Assembly (NCBI GenBank): GCA_958442925.1
Contig: CAUCIO010000109.1
Location: forward strand, 1-7,293
Direction of reading: 5' to 3'
Source of the DNA: an uncultured Clostridium sp.
GTDB lineage: Bacteria > Bacillota > Clostridia > Lachnospirales > Lachnospiraceae
Length of the DNA: 7,293 nt
Of this stretch, positions 1-6,245 are shown piece by piece. Positions within the stretch are counted from its first letter, which is position 1. Each line of letters begins with the position of its first letter. The notes below the pieces were generated by a model. It worked only from the letters and a program-made list of their open reading frames with translations, made no database searches and was not told where the DNA came from. The position numbers and the translations under genes were made by a program.

Positions 1-558
1 GCCTACCGTATCCATGCCAGCTGCAATTCCCGTTTCCATATCCGTATTAGTATCTCCCAGATACAGACACTCCTCCGGCTGTACCTGCAGCTCCCTGCAA
101 ATAAAAAGCGCCCCCTCCGGGGAAGGCTTTTTGGGAATGTTCTCTTTCTGGCCAAGGATCATATCAAAAGCGTCTTTTCCAAAAATGGTCTCAATATTTT
201 CCACTGCCTGATTATGAGGTTTATTGGAAAATACCGCTGCCCTGATCCCGCGTTCCTTCATAAATAAAAGAAGGTGAGGGATTCCGTCATAGGGCTCCAC
301 TCCCCTCATACAGTTTGCAGAAAAATTCTTCATATATTCTGTGAGCGACTGTTCATAATATTTCATGTTTTCCCGGCCAAAGTGGCTGAGAGCCCGCTGC
401 ATCTGGGTTTTATAGCCGTCCCCTACCATGCGCTTTGTGTCTTCTATTGTGATATCTCCCAGTCCGAACTTATGAAGCGTGAGATTCGTCGCATAGGTAA
501 GAGCCGTCAGTGTGTTCAATAAGGTTCCGTCTAAATCAAAAATACAGAGCTTGTACAT
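1..558 (-). CDS. HAD-superfamily phosphatase, phosphoglycolate phosphatase-like (3' part beyond window)
   Basis: The frame runs from an ATG at 558 through 186 codons to the left edge without a stop, so the C-terminus is missing. All four HAD motifs are visible: motif I DLDGT at residues 8-12 (nucleophile D8, acid/base D10), motif II FSNK at 110-113, motif III lysine in KKPSP at 143-147, and motif IV GDTNTD at 168-173. An alpha-helical cap lies between motifs I and II (about residues 16-90), as in the Gph/PGP-like C1-cap subfamily. The enzyme is probably cytosolic and dephosphorylates a small phosphorylated metabolite; 2-phosphoglycolate is the default guess for the family, but sequence alone does not fix the substrate. 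The start is supported by AAAGGAG about 8 nt upstream and by a promoter at 612-640. It is transcribed divergently from the cobalt operon and no functional link is evident. Confidence 0.9.
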   Translation of the reverse strand, partial: MYKLCIFDLDGTLLNTLTALTYATNLTLHKFGLGDITIEDTKRMVGDGYKTQMQRALSHFGRENMKYYEQSLTEYMKNFSANCMRGVEPYDGIPHLLLFMKERGIRAAVFSNKPHNQAVENIETIFGKDAFDMILGQKENIPKKPSPEGALFICRELQVQPEECLYLGDTNTDMETGIAAGMDTVG

Positions 559-611
559 AAAGTCATTCTCCTTTCCGTAAGTAACGCTGCATTTTTATTC
601 GAATCCTGTCT

Positions 612-640
612 ATCATATTCCAAAATAAAAAAAGTTTCAA
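612..640 (-). promoter_or_regulatory. Promoter of the HAD phosphatase gene
   Basis: On the minus strand, a TTGAAA -35 box (640-635) and a TATGAT -10 box (617-612) are separated by exactly 17 nt. This is close to the housekeeping sigma-A consensus. The start site would fall near 605, giving a leader of roughly 45 nt before the ATG at 558. Confidence 0.7.
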
Positions 641-682
641 TCTTTTTAACATTTCTACAGGTATTCATATGTTTCCTTCCAG

Positions 683-711
683 TTGACTTTCCAGCCCATT
701 TTCCCTATAAT
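683..711 (+). promoter_or_regulatory. Promoter of the cobalamin riboswitch-cbiMNQO transcript
   Basis: A TTGACT -35 box (683-688) and a perfect TATAAT -10 box (706-711) are 17 nt apart. Transcription should start near 718, just before the first riboswitch helix at 726. This is back to back with the minus-strand promoter at 612-640. Confidence 0.85.
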
Positions 712-725
712 AAATTCGATTCATC

Positions 726-898
726 TATGGCGCGGTATCTGCGTTTTCATTCCGCAGAAGAATAGAGAAGCGAGGTGAGATTCCTCCACGGTCACGCCGC
801 TGTAAAAGAAGAGTTTCCTCTCTTTATGCCACTGAGTTTTATACCGGGGAAGGCGAGAGGAAATGAGGACGCTTGAGTCAGAAGAACTGCCCGCCATA
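726..898 (+). ncRNA. Cobalamin (B12) riboswitch aptamer, class I type
   Basis: The ordered conserved blocks of the cobalamin aptamer are present: GAGGTGAG then CCTC (773-786, P4), the core ACGGTCACGCCGCTGTAA (788-805), GCCACTG (828-834), GGGAAGGC (847-854) and the B12 box GAGTCAGAAGAACTGCC (875-891). A 7-bp P1 closes the domain (726-732 with 892-898). A 6-bp hairpin TCTGCG/CGCAGA follows P2 on the 5' side. Binding of adenosylcobalamin or a related corrinoid in the nascent RNA normally lowers expression of the downstream genes. Here these encode a cobalt importer, which fits feedback control of the metal for B12. Whether control is translational or by termination is not settled; no hairpin with a U-run precedes cbiM, which favours translation. 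Confidence 0.93.
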
Positions 899-1038
899 AT
901 CCATCTGCCTGCCGGCCCCATGGAAGACCGGTACGCAGGACGGCTTATGCCCTGCCGTCAGTCTGCCTTACAAATTTATCTCATCGCAAGGACAGACCAC
1001 TGTGGAGATGGGCTCCACAAAGAATGAAAGGAGTCTTT
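899..1038 (+). promoter_or_regulatory. Expression platform of the B12 riboswitch
   Basis: This 140-nt stretch between the aptamer and cbiM is rich in inverted repeats. GACGGC/GCCGTC forms a hairpin at 939-959, and TGTGGAG/CTCCACA forms a perfect 7-bp hairpin at 1001-1019 with a 5-nt loop. The ribosome binding site AAAGGAG lies at 1027-1033. CTCC at 1013-1016 could pair either with GGAG in the hairpin or with GGAG of the ribosome binding site, and CCATCT (901-906) is complementary to AGATGG (1006-1011). These alternatives suggest a switch that hides or exposes the ribosome binding site. The base complementarity is seen; the mechanism is inferred. Confidence 0.5.
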
Positions 1039-1785
1039 ATGACAAAACATGAAAAACAGATCACTGCCGCAGCCTTTATGCTGGCGGCCTGCCTTGGAGT
1101 TTCCTTCACGGCAAATGCGATGCACATTATGGAAGGCGCTCTTCCCGCCGGTTACTGCGTCGCCTGGGGGCTTATCAGTCTCCCATTTCTGACAGCCGGA
1201 TTCTTCTCTGTCAGGAAGGTTCTTCGTGAAAACAGAAGGGCTGTAACTCTTCTGGCCATGTCGGGAGCCTTTGTCTTTGTAATTTCCTCCCTAAAAATTC
1301 CGTCTGTCAGCGGGAGCTGTTCTCACATGACGGGAACCGGGCTTGGCGCTGTTCTGTTCGGCCCTGCAGTCATGTCCATTCTGGGATTGATTGTGCTGCT
1401 GTTCCAGGCTGTTTTACTGGCTCACGGCGGACTTACCACCCTGGGAGCCAACACATTTTCCATGGCCATAGCCGGTCCTTTTGTATCTTATTTTTTATTT
1501 ATTTTATTAAAAAAACTGCCTGTAAACCGTAAGGCTGCCATTTTTCTGGCGGCATTTTCTGGCGATCTGTTTACCTACTGTGTCACTGCTCTCCAGCTTG
1601 CCATGGCTCACAATTCAGCTACCAGTTTTTCTGCAGCTCTTCGGGAAAATATGATTATTTTTGCCGGTACACAGCTTCCCTTAGCCGTAGTAGAGGGAAT
1701 TCTCACTGTAGTCGTCATCATTGGCCTGGAATCCTATGCCAGACCGGAACTCAGAGCCATCGGCTTCTTAAAGGAGGGACGTTAA
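1039..1785 (+). CDS. cbiM: Cobalt ECF transporter substrate-binding subunit CbiM
   Basis: This is the metal-binding membrane component of the CbiMNQO cobalt importer. The 248-residue product begins with a signal sequence (hydrophobic about residues 8-24, ending TANA before M28), so the mature protein starts MHIMEG. In this family the new N-terminal amino group and the histidine at position 2 help bind the metal. A further conserved histidine is seen in GSCSHMTGTGLG (mature residue about 69). Several hydrophobic segments follow, with the family stretch AHGGLTTLGANTFSMAIAGP. ATG 1039 is preferred because AAAGGAG (1027-1033) sits 5 nt upstream; the in-frame ATG at 1024 overlaps that site and would add five residues. 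The gene is first in the operon, under the B12 riboswitch, and stops 2 nt before cbiN. Confidence 0.95.
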   Translation: MTKHEKQITAAAFMLAACLGVSFTANAMHIMEGALPAGYCVAWGLISLPFLTAGFFSVRKVLRENRRAVTLLAMSGAFVFVISSLKIPSVSGSCSHMTGTGLGAVLFGPAVMSILGLIVLLFQAVLLAHGGLTTLGANTFSMAIAGPFVSYFLFILLKKLPVNRKAAIFLAAFSGDLFTYCVTALQLAMAHNSATSFSAALRENMIIFAGTQLPLAVVEGILTVVVIIGLESYARPELRAIGFLKEGR

Positions 1786-1787
1786 GA

Positions 1788-2129
1788 ATGAAAGAGAAAA
1801 AAAGCAATGTTTCCCTGGTTATCACTCTTTTGGCTATCGCCGCGCTGATTTCTTTCTCCCCTCTCTTTATGCTGAAAGACGCCGAATTCGGCGGAGCCGA
1901 CGACCGTGGAAATACATTAATTGAAACCACTGATCCGGACTATGAGCCCTGGGCTTCCCCTGTCCTTGAGGTAATCCTTGGCGGAGAGCTGCCTGGAGAA
2001 GTAGAAAGCATGCTGTTCTGTGTGCAGACCGGCATTGGGGTCGGCGTAATCGCCTTTATTATGGGACGCTTTGTGGAGCGCAGAAAATGGATGAAGGATA
2101 CAGAAGATGACAGCTGCACTCTCTCATAA
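1788..2129 (+). CDS. cbiN: Cobalt ECF transporter accessory subunit CbiN
   Basis: This small protein has 113 residues, two predicted membrane segments (about 9-28 and 80-96) and an extracytoplasmic loop, the usual CbiN plan. The loop carries the family signature FGGADD (residues 34-39) followed by NPDY-like DPDYEPW (49-55) and GEVESMLF (70-77). CbiN helps CbiM load cobalt and is characteristic of cobalt rather than nickel versions of the system. The ATG lies 2 nt after the cbiM stop, with AAGGAGGG at 1771-1778 inside the end of cbiM, so translation is probably coupled. The charged tail (residues 97-113) should be cytoplasmic. Confidence 0.93.
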   Translation: MKEKKSNVSLVITLLAIAALISFSPLFMLKDAEFGGADDRGNTLIETTDPDYEPWASPVLEVILGGELPGEVESMLFCVQTGIGVGVIAFIMGRFVERRKWMKDTEDDSCTLS

Positions 2130-2152
2130 AAGACGCGCAGAAAGGAAGGCCG

Positions 2153-2923
2153 ATGATGCCCATCATTGATCGACTCAGCTATCAATCCCGTCTGCGTTTT
2201 GTGAACACAGGAGAAAAATTCTTCTTCTCTGTGTTCACTTTGTTTCTCTGCGCAGGCAGCCGTTCCATTCCGCTGGCTGTCTACGTATTTCTGACTGCCG
2301 GGTCCCTGACAGTCTGGAAGGGCAGGATCCCGGCTTTCAGATACTTACAGCTGCTGTCTGTTCCATTATTCTTTCTGGGAACAAATTCTCTTATTTTAGG
2401 GCTTGCCGTCCGCCAGGAACCGCTTGAACTCTTCGCATATCCAGTTGGACGGTGGTATCTGACTGCCAGCCGGGAAACTGTACTTTACAGTGTCCGGGTA
2501 TTTCTGACTGCTATGGCGTCTGTGTCCTGCCTGTACGTCCTGTCCTGCAGTACGCCTATGACAGATTTCATTGTCTTTCTGAAGCGCCTCCACATTCCGG
2601 CTCTTTTCATCGAACTGATGGTGCTCATCTACCGTTTTATTTTCATTTTGATGGACTGCGCCCATAGTATTTCTGTATCCCAGAAAGCCCGGCTTGGAAA
2701 CAGAGACTGCAAAACCTCTCTGCGCTCCTTTTCTGCCCTGATATCTGCCCTGTTTATCCAGGCAGTCAGACGCTCTAACCTGCTTTTTGACGCCATGGAA
2801 TCACGCTGCTATGACGGAAGCCTGAACGTCCTGTCAGAAGAACAGCGTCCCAGGATCCGGGAACTTTTCTTTATTATTTCATATGAGTTGTCAGCCCTGT
2901 GCATCCTCTGGCTGACTGCCTGA
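2153..2923 (+). CDS. cbiQ: Cobalt ECF transporter transmembrane coupling subunit CbiQ
   Basis: The 256-residue integral membrane protein carries about five hydrophobic segments. A cytoplasmic C-terminal region contains QAVRRSNLLFDAMESRCYDG (about residues 203-222), matching the arginine-bearing coupling motif with which CbiQ/EcfT proteins contact the ATPase. CbiQ links ATP hydrolysis by CbiO to metal passage through CbiM. Two ATG codons are adjacent (2153 and 2156); AAAGGAAGG at 2141-2149 lies 3 nt from the first and 6 nt from the second, so the second may be used. The gene begins 23 nt after cbiN, and its TGA overlaps the ribosome binding site of cbiO. Confidence 0.92.
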   Translation: MMPIIDRLSYQSRLRFVNTGEKFFFSVFTLFLCAGSRSIPLAVYVFLTAGSLTVWKGRIPAFRYLQLLSVPLFFLGTNSLILGLAVRQEPLELFAYPVGRWYLTASRETVLYSVRVFLTAMASVSCLYVLSCSTPMTDFIVFLKRLHIPALFIELMVLIYRFIFILMDCAHSISVSQKARLGNRDCKTSLRSFSALISALFIQAVRRSNLLFDAMESRCYDGSLNVLSEEQRPRIRELFFIISYELSALCILWLTA

Positions 2924-2936
2924 AAGGAGGCGGCCT

Positions 2937-3791
2937 GTGAATGAAAATGATATAATTCTAAAAGCTGAGAATCTCTGTTTTTCTTATGATGACGGACAAA
3001 ATCTTTCCCTGAACGGCCTGTCTCTGGAAATCAGAAAGGGGAGCAGGACGGCCTTTCTGGGCCCTAATGGTTCCGGAAAATCCACCTTTTTCCTATGCTG
3101 CAACGGTATCCACAAACCTTCGGCAGGATGCCTTTCTTTTCAGGGAAAGCCTGTATCCTATACAAAAAAATCACTTCTGGAGCTGAGACAAAAGGTGGGC
3201 ATTGTCTTTCAGGATCCTGATAATCAGCTGTTTTCTGCCAGCGTCTATCAGGAAATCTCTTTTGGTCTTCTCAATCTGGGAATTCAAAAAGAAGAAGCTG
3301 CCCGGCAGGTGGAGGCAGTCATGGAACAGATGGAAATCACGCCTTACCGTCATAAACCTGTTCACGCCCTGTCGGGAGGACAAAAAAAACAGGTTTCCAT
3401 TGCAGATATCCTTGTAATGAAACCGGAAATCATTATTATGGATGAACCTGCTTCTGCCCTTGATCCAAAGCACGCTTCTCTTGTCAACGATGCTGTCAAT
3501 CAAATGACAGCAAAGGGGATCACAGTTATGATGGCTACCCATGACGCAGATTATGCCTTTTCCTGGGCTGATGAAATCGTCATTTTAAAGGATGGGCGTG
3601 TGCTGAGCCAGGGGGATCCTGTATCTGTCTTTTCAAATAAAGATCTGCTAAGCGCTGCCTGTCTGAAACAGCCTGCAGTTCTGACACTTTTTGAAACGCT
3701 CTGCCAAAAAGGACTTTTAAAGCAGGGGTTAAAGGTTCCCAGAAATATGGATACCCTGATACAGTATATACAAACATACGGCGGTCTGTAA
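2937..3791 (+). CDS. cbiO: Cobalt ECF transporter ATP-binding subunit CbiO
   Basis: This 284-residue ABC ATPase powers the cobalt importer at the cytoplasmic face. It shows Walker A GPNGSGKST (42-50), Q-loop glutamine Q92 in VFQDPDNQLF, signature LSGGQKK (145-151), Walker B IIIMDEP (165-171), D-loop SALD (173-176) and switch histidine H202. VFQDPDNQLF is typical of EcfA/CbiO-type ATPases. The start is GTG at 2937, with AAAGGAGG (2923-2930) 6 nt upstream. Only one ATPase gene is present, so the complex should use a CbiO homodimer. Its last codons and stop lie within a strong hairpin at 3779-3802. Confidence 0.95.
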   Translation: MNENDIILKAENLCFSYDDGQNLSLNGLSLEIRKGSRTAFLGPNGSGKSTFFLCCNGIHKPSAGCLSFQGKPVSYTKKSLLELRQKVGIVFQDPDNQLFSASVYQEISFGLLNLGIQKEEAARQVEAVMEQMEITPYRHKPVHALSGGQKKQVSIADILVMKPEIIIMDEPASALDPKHASLVNDAVNQMTAKGITVMMATHDADYAFSWADEIVILKDGRVLSQGDPVSVFSNKDLLSAACLKQPAVLTLFETLCQKGLLKQGLKVPRNMDTLIQYIQTYGGL

Positions 3792-3810
3792 TCAGACCGC
3801 CGCCCTTTAT
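3779..3810 (+). terminator. Hairpin terminator at the end of the cbi operon
   Basis: A perfect 10-bp GC-rich stem (3779-3788 with 3793-3802) has a TAAT loop containing the stop codon of cbiO. The following CCCTTTAT is only a short U-run, so termination may be incomplete. The hairpin lies between convergent genes and could also act on the BASS transcript from the other side, where the trailing sequence is likewise only partly U-rich. Confidence 0.65.
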
Positions 3811-3851
3811 GCCCTATTCGCAAAAAATACCTGCTCCTTAACTTTTCTTTT

Positions 3852-4841
3852 TTAGACAGCCTGGCTGGCTGCCTTTCCTGCCTTCTGCTCTCCGGCAGAT
3901 TTTTCCTCCCAGCGGTTGTACAGGTTTGCCAATACAGCTCCTGAAATATTATGCCATACAGAGAATACAGCTCCTGGAACAGTGGCCATCGCCAGAGACG
4001 GAAACGCTGTTCCTGCCAGGGATGTAGCTAAACCGGAATTCTGCATGCCAATTTCGATAGAGAGGGCTTTCATCTTTGGAACACTTAATCCTAAAGCCCG
4101 TCCCAGAGCCAGGCCGCAGGCATATCCTAACAGATTATGAAGGATGACTACCACAAATACGAGAGCTCCTGTAGACATAATCTTTCCGGCATTGTGGGAA
4201 ACAACGGCCGCTACGATGAGACAGATAGCAACTACGGAAACGCTTGGAAGCACCTTCACCAGCTTCTGTGTCGCCTTGCCGAACATCTTATTAATGATAA
4301 AGCCCAGGGCAATCGGCACAATTACTACCTGCACAATAGACATGAACATGCTGACTATATCGACTGTGACTGTTGTGCGCAGCAGCAGATACGTAATAGC
4401 CGGTGTGAGAAATGGCGCTAACAGTGTGTTGACGCTTGTCATTCCTACAGACAGCGGCACATCTCCCTTAGACAGATAGGTAATTACGTTGCTGGAAGTT
4501 CCGCCTGGACATGTTCCCACAAGCACCACGCCGGCCATCAGAGCCGGATCCAGATGGAAGGCTTTTCCCAACAGCCATGCCAGAAGAGGCATAATGGTAA
4601 ACTGAGCCGCACAGCCTGCAATGATATCCTTCGGACGTGTGAATATCAGCTTAAAATCATCTAATTTCAGCGTAAGTCCCATGCCGAACATGACAACCAT
4701 CAGCAGGTAATTCACCCATGAGGTCTGCACCCACAGGCAGGTATCCGGCGCAAGCAACGCCAGAGCTGCTACAGCCAGCACGATAAACGCCATATACGTT
4801 CCAAAAAAATCACTGATCTTTTCTAACACTTTCATTTTCAA
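3852..4841 (-). CDS. BASS-family sodium:organic anion symporter under T-box control
   Basis: The 329-residue membrane protein has about nine to ten hydrophobic segments. It carries the bile acid:sodium symporter signatures MFGMGLTL (51-58), GTCPGGTSSN (109-118) and EIGMQNSGLA (263-272). Residues expected to hold two sodium ions by comparison with the Neisseria ASBT structure (recalled from memory) are present at a constant offset of three: Q80, S117, N118, S131, T135, E263, M266, Q267. Bacterial and plant relatives carry organic acids such as ketopantoate, pyruvate and other 2-oxo acids, so bile acid is not the likely substrate. The start is uncertain: TTG 4841 has AGGAGG (4852-4847) 5 nt upstream, while ATG 4835 is 11 nt away. 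The preceding T-box suggests induction on isoleucine starvation. Confidence 0.9.
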   Translation of the reverse strand: MKMKVLEKISDFFGTYMAFIVLAVAALALLAPDTCLWVQTSWVNYLLMVVMFGMGLTLKLDDFKLIFTRPKDIIAGCAAQFTIMPLLAWLLGKAFHLDPALMAGVVLVGTCPGGTSSNVITYLSKGDVPLSVGMTSVNTLLAPFLTPAITYLLLRTTVTVDIVSMFMSIVQVVIVPIALGFIINKMFGKATQKLVKVLPSVSVVAICLIVAAVVSHNAGKIMSTGALVFVVVILHNLLGYACGLALGRALGLSVPKMKALSIEIGMQNSGLATSLAGTAFPSLAMATVPGAVFSVWHNISGAVLANLYNRWEEKSAGEQKAGKAASQAV

Positions 4842-4974
4842 TCTTTCCTCCTGTTATCTTTTTCAGACACAGCTTTTTGTTCTGCGAAGCACTCTTCTGC
4901 CAGGCTCTGCAGCGCCTGCGCAATAGAATCAGAAGCCTGCAGTCCCGCGAAGTCCCTTATGCCATAGGGAATTG
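4842..4974 (-). other. Start-less open frame between T-box terminator and transporter; possible gene remnant
   Basis: On the minus strand a frame stays open for 46 codons after a TAG near 4976. It ends at a TGA that overlaps the TTG start of the transporter as TTGA. It would read DTIPYGIRDFAG and onward through alanine- and glutamate-rich helix-like sequence, which looks more like protein than random translation. It has no ATG or TTG and only one GTG close to its end, so it is not a credible complete gene. It may be the 3' end of a deleted gene, or chance. I do not recognise the family. Confidence 0.3.
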
Positions 4975-4987
4975 TGTCCTATGAACT

Positions 4988-5019
4988 AAAAAAACCTCTG
5001 CCTCATAAAGAGACAAAGG
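4988..5019 (-). terminator. T-box regulated intrinsic terminator
   Basis: CCTTTGTCTC and GAGGCAGAGG (5019-5010 with 5004-4995) form a 10-bp stem with some G-U pairs and a 5-nt loop, followed by seven U residues (4994-4988). It sits directly downstream of the T-box sequence, whose AGAGG could compete for the CCTTT/CCTC side. This is the standard off-state of a transcriptional T-box. Confidence 0.9.
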
Positions 5020-5270
5020 TTAAAATCCTCTGCGGTACCACTCTTCTTGCCGGTAAAACCAGCCGCTCCGCCACATATCAAACAATATGGGATAATATAA
5101 CGGTTATCAGCCGTTCAAACCTACTGGGCCGGGAAAGGTATCCCAGCTGTTTAGCCGAAAGCTCAGGGGTGATTTTCACAAGATAGCCGGACTGCCTCGC
5201 ACCAGACGGCAGCTCTCTGAACCTGATTAAACCTGCTACTTTTCTCCTTCAACGCTGTGTATTTATCTGT
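4988..5270 (-). ncRNA. T-box riboswitch leader, probable isoleucine (AUC) specifier
   Basis: The T-box sequence AGAGTGGTACCGCAG lies at 5044-5030 on the minus strand, close to the consensus AGGGTGGNACCGCG. Stem I is recognisable: a basal helix TCAGG/CCTGA (5226-5222 with 5167-5163), the AGAGAG element at 5218-5213, and a specifier region GTGAAAATCACC. In the usual layout (GAA, codon, then A and pyrimidines before the closing strand) the specifier is ATC at 5173-5171, an isoleucine codon. A terminator follows at 4988-5019. Uncharged tRNA-Ile would pair with the specifier and the T-box bulge, form the antiterminator and allow transcription into the BASS gene. The T-box call is firm; the amino acid rests on the expected loop geometry. 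Confidence 0.93.
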
Positions 5271-5277
5271 TGCTAAT

Positions 5278-5306
5278 ACTCTATCACTGTAAGCCAGCAG
5301 TGTCAA
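5278..5306 (-). promoter_or_regulatory. Promoter of the T-box leader and BASS gene
   Basis: A perfect TTGACA -35 box (5306-5301) is followed after 17 nt by TAGAGT (5283-5278), a four-of-six match to the -10 consensus. The start site would fall near 5270, about 45 nt before the Stem I basal strand. An inverted repeat CACTG/CAGTG (5302-5285) lies in the spacer and touches the -35 box. Confidence 0.7.
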
Positions 5307-5321
5307 TAGAAAATTTTATTT

Positions 5322-6002
5322 TTATTTATTTCCCTTTTCTCTTTCCCGCATGGAAAACACACAGCCGCAGTAATCCTGACGGTAGAGAGCGTATTCTTTA
5401 GACAGCTCCGTAGATCTTTTATAACCGTTTTTCTTCTTAAAATCAGAATTCAGATAAGCGACTCCATATCTCGCTCCCATCTCTTCTCCTATCTGATTCA
5501 GTCTCGCAGCATCCTTCAGAGGGCTGATTGTAAGCGTGGTCGTAAAATAGTCAAAATTACCTTCTTTGGCCAGCCTTGCCGCCTCCTCAAGGCGGAGAGC
5601 AAAACAGATACCGCACCGTTCCCCCCCCTCTGGATCTGTTTCATGCCCCTTCACAGCCTCGTAAAACAGTTCCGGCCTGTATTCCCCGGCTGCAAAAGAA
5701 ATCGGATGTTCTGCCGGAAGTTCACGGATCAGCCGTTCCACCTCCATGGTTCTCTCCTCATACTCCTCCGGCGGATAAATATTAGGGTTGTAATAATACA
5801 CTGTAATTTTAAAATACTGGGAAAGATACTCCAATACATAGCTGCTGCAGGGGGCGCAGCAGCTGTGAAGAAACAATGTGGGGACTACTCCCTCCCTTTG
5901 ATTTTTCTCAATCAGCCGATCCATTTCCTTCTGAAAATTCCTATTATTCCTGCCAAGGCTTTGATTGAAAGTTTTGCAAATTTTATTCATATTTTCATTC
6001 AT
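5322..6002 (-). CDS. queH: Epoxyqueuosine reductase QueH
   Basis: The 226-residue cytosolic enzyme catalyses the last step of queuosine synthesis, reducing epoxyqueuosine to queuosine in the wobble position of GUN-anticodon tRNAs. It is the non-orthologous alternative to QueG. Cysteines typical of the family (formerly DUF208) are present: HSCCAPC at 46-52 (C48, C49, C52), RCGIC at 129-133 (C130, C133) and YCGC at 211-214 (C212, C214), which hold an iron-sulfur cluster and a further iron. YNPNIYPPEEYEER at 71-84 is also a family hallmark. ATG 6002 is preferred: AGGAGA (6016-6011) lies 8 nt upstream. A longer frame back to a TTG at 6095 runs into the terminator at 6078-6113 and encodes a non-conserved extension. 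No other queuosine gene is present in the window. Confidence 0.93.
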   Translation of the reverse strand: MNENMNKICKTFNQSLGRNNRNFQKEMDRLIEKNQREGVVPTLFLHSCCAPCSSYVLEYLSQYFKITVYYYNPNIYPPEEYEERTMEVERLIRELPAEHPISFAAGEYRPELFYEAVKGHETDPEGGERCGICFALRLEEAARLAKEGNFDYFTTTLTISPLKDAARLNQIGEEMGARYGVAYLNSDFKKKNGYKRSTELSKEYALYRQDYCGCVFSMREREKGNK

Positions 6003-6077
6003 TCTCTTTGTCTCCTGTCTGCCGTCTCTTCGCTTTTCTCGGGACGTCTTATTTTGATAAAAGCAAACTTTTGATCG

Positions 6078-6113
6078 AAATAAAAAGACTGCCAAAAATC
6101 CTTTCAGCAGTCT
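6078..6113 (-). terminator. Intrinsic terminator downstream of rpoD
   Basis: On the minus strand AGACTGC and GCAGTCT (6113-6107 with 6092-6086) form a 7-bp stem with a 14-nt loop, followed by TTTTATTT. It lies about 130 nt after the rpoD stop and before queH, so it should end the rpoD transcript. This implies that queH has its own promoter in 6003-6077 or relies on readthrough; I could not identify a convincing promoter there. Confidence 0.8.
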
Positions 6114-6245
6114 CCATTTCGCCCATGTTAACTTTTTTCATCTAACTAAACGGCCTTCTCGTTTCTGAGGCCCACTTTTTCGTTTTAATGGTACGTGATG
6201 TTCAAACTTCCATGAAACAGCATAAAAGCTGCAAGTAAGGCTCCA
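6114..6245. other. Spacer between the rpoD stop and its terminator
   Basis: No gene is evident in this 132-nt stretch. It contains an inverted repeat GGCCT/AGGCC (6150-6170 region) followed on the plus strand by CACTTTTTCGTTTT, which resembles a weak plus-strand terminator, although no plus-strand gene is visible upstream. It forms the 3' untranslated part of the rpoD transcript. Confidence 0.4.

Noticed and set aside
721..921. Minus-strand open frame opposite the riboswitch
   Set aside because: It lies entirely over the conserved cobalamin aptamer and lacks any recognisable protein features.
1024..1038. ATG at 1024 as the cbiM start
   Set aside because: It overlaps the ribosome binding site that serves the ATG at 1039 and has no good site of its own.
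5171..5176. AAT (asparagine) or another shifted triplet as the T-box specifier
   Set aside because: The usual arrangement places the codon just before an A and a pyrimidine run leading into the basal strand, which fits ATC. A shifted triplet fits worse, though only structural modelling can exclude it.
5285..5302. CACTG/CAGTG inverted repeat as a terminator for queH or an operator
   Set aside because: It has only five base pairs and no U-run on the minus strand. It overlaps the T-box promoter spacer, but nothing supports a specific regulator.
5643..6074. 143-residue plus-strand open frame opposite queH
   Set aside because: It is antisense to a well-supported gene, low in complexity and lacks family features.
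6049..6141. Thirty-residue minus-strand open frame starting MKKVNMGEM
   Set aside because: It has no ribosome binding site and runs through the terminator hairpin.
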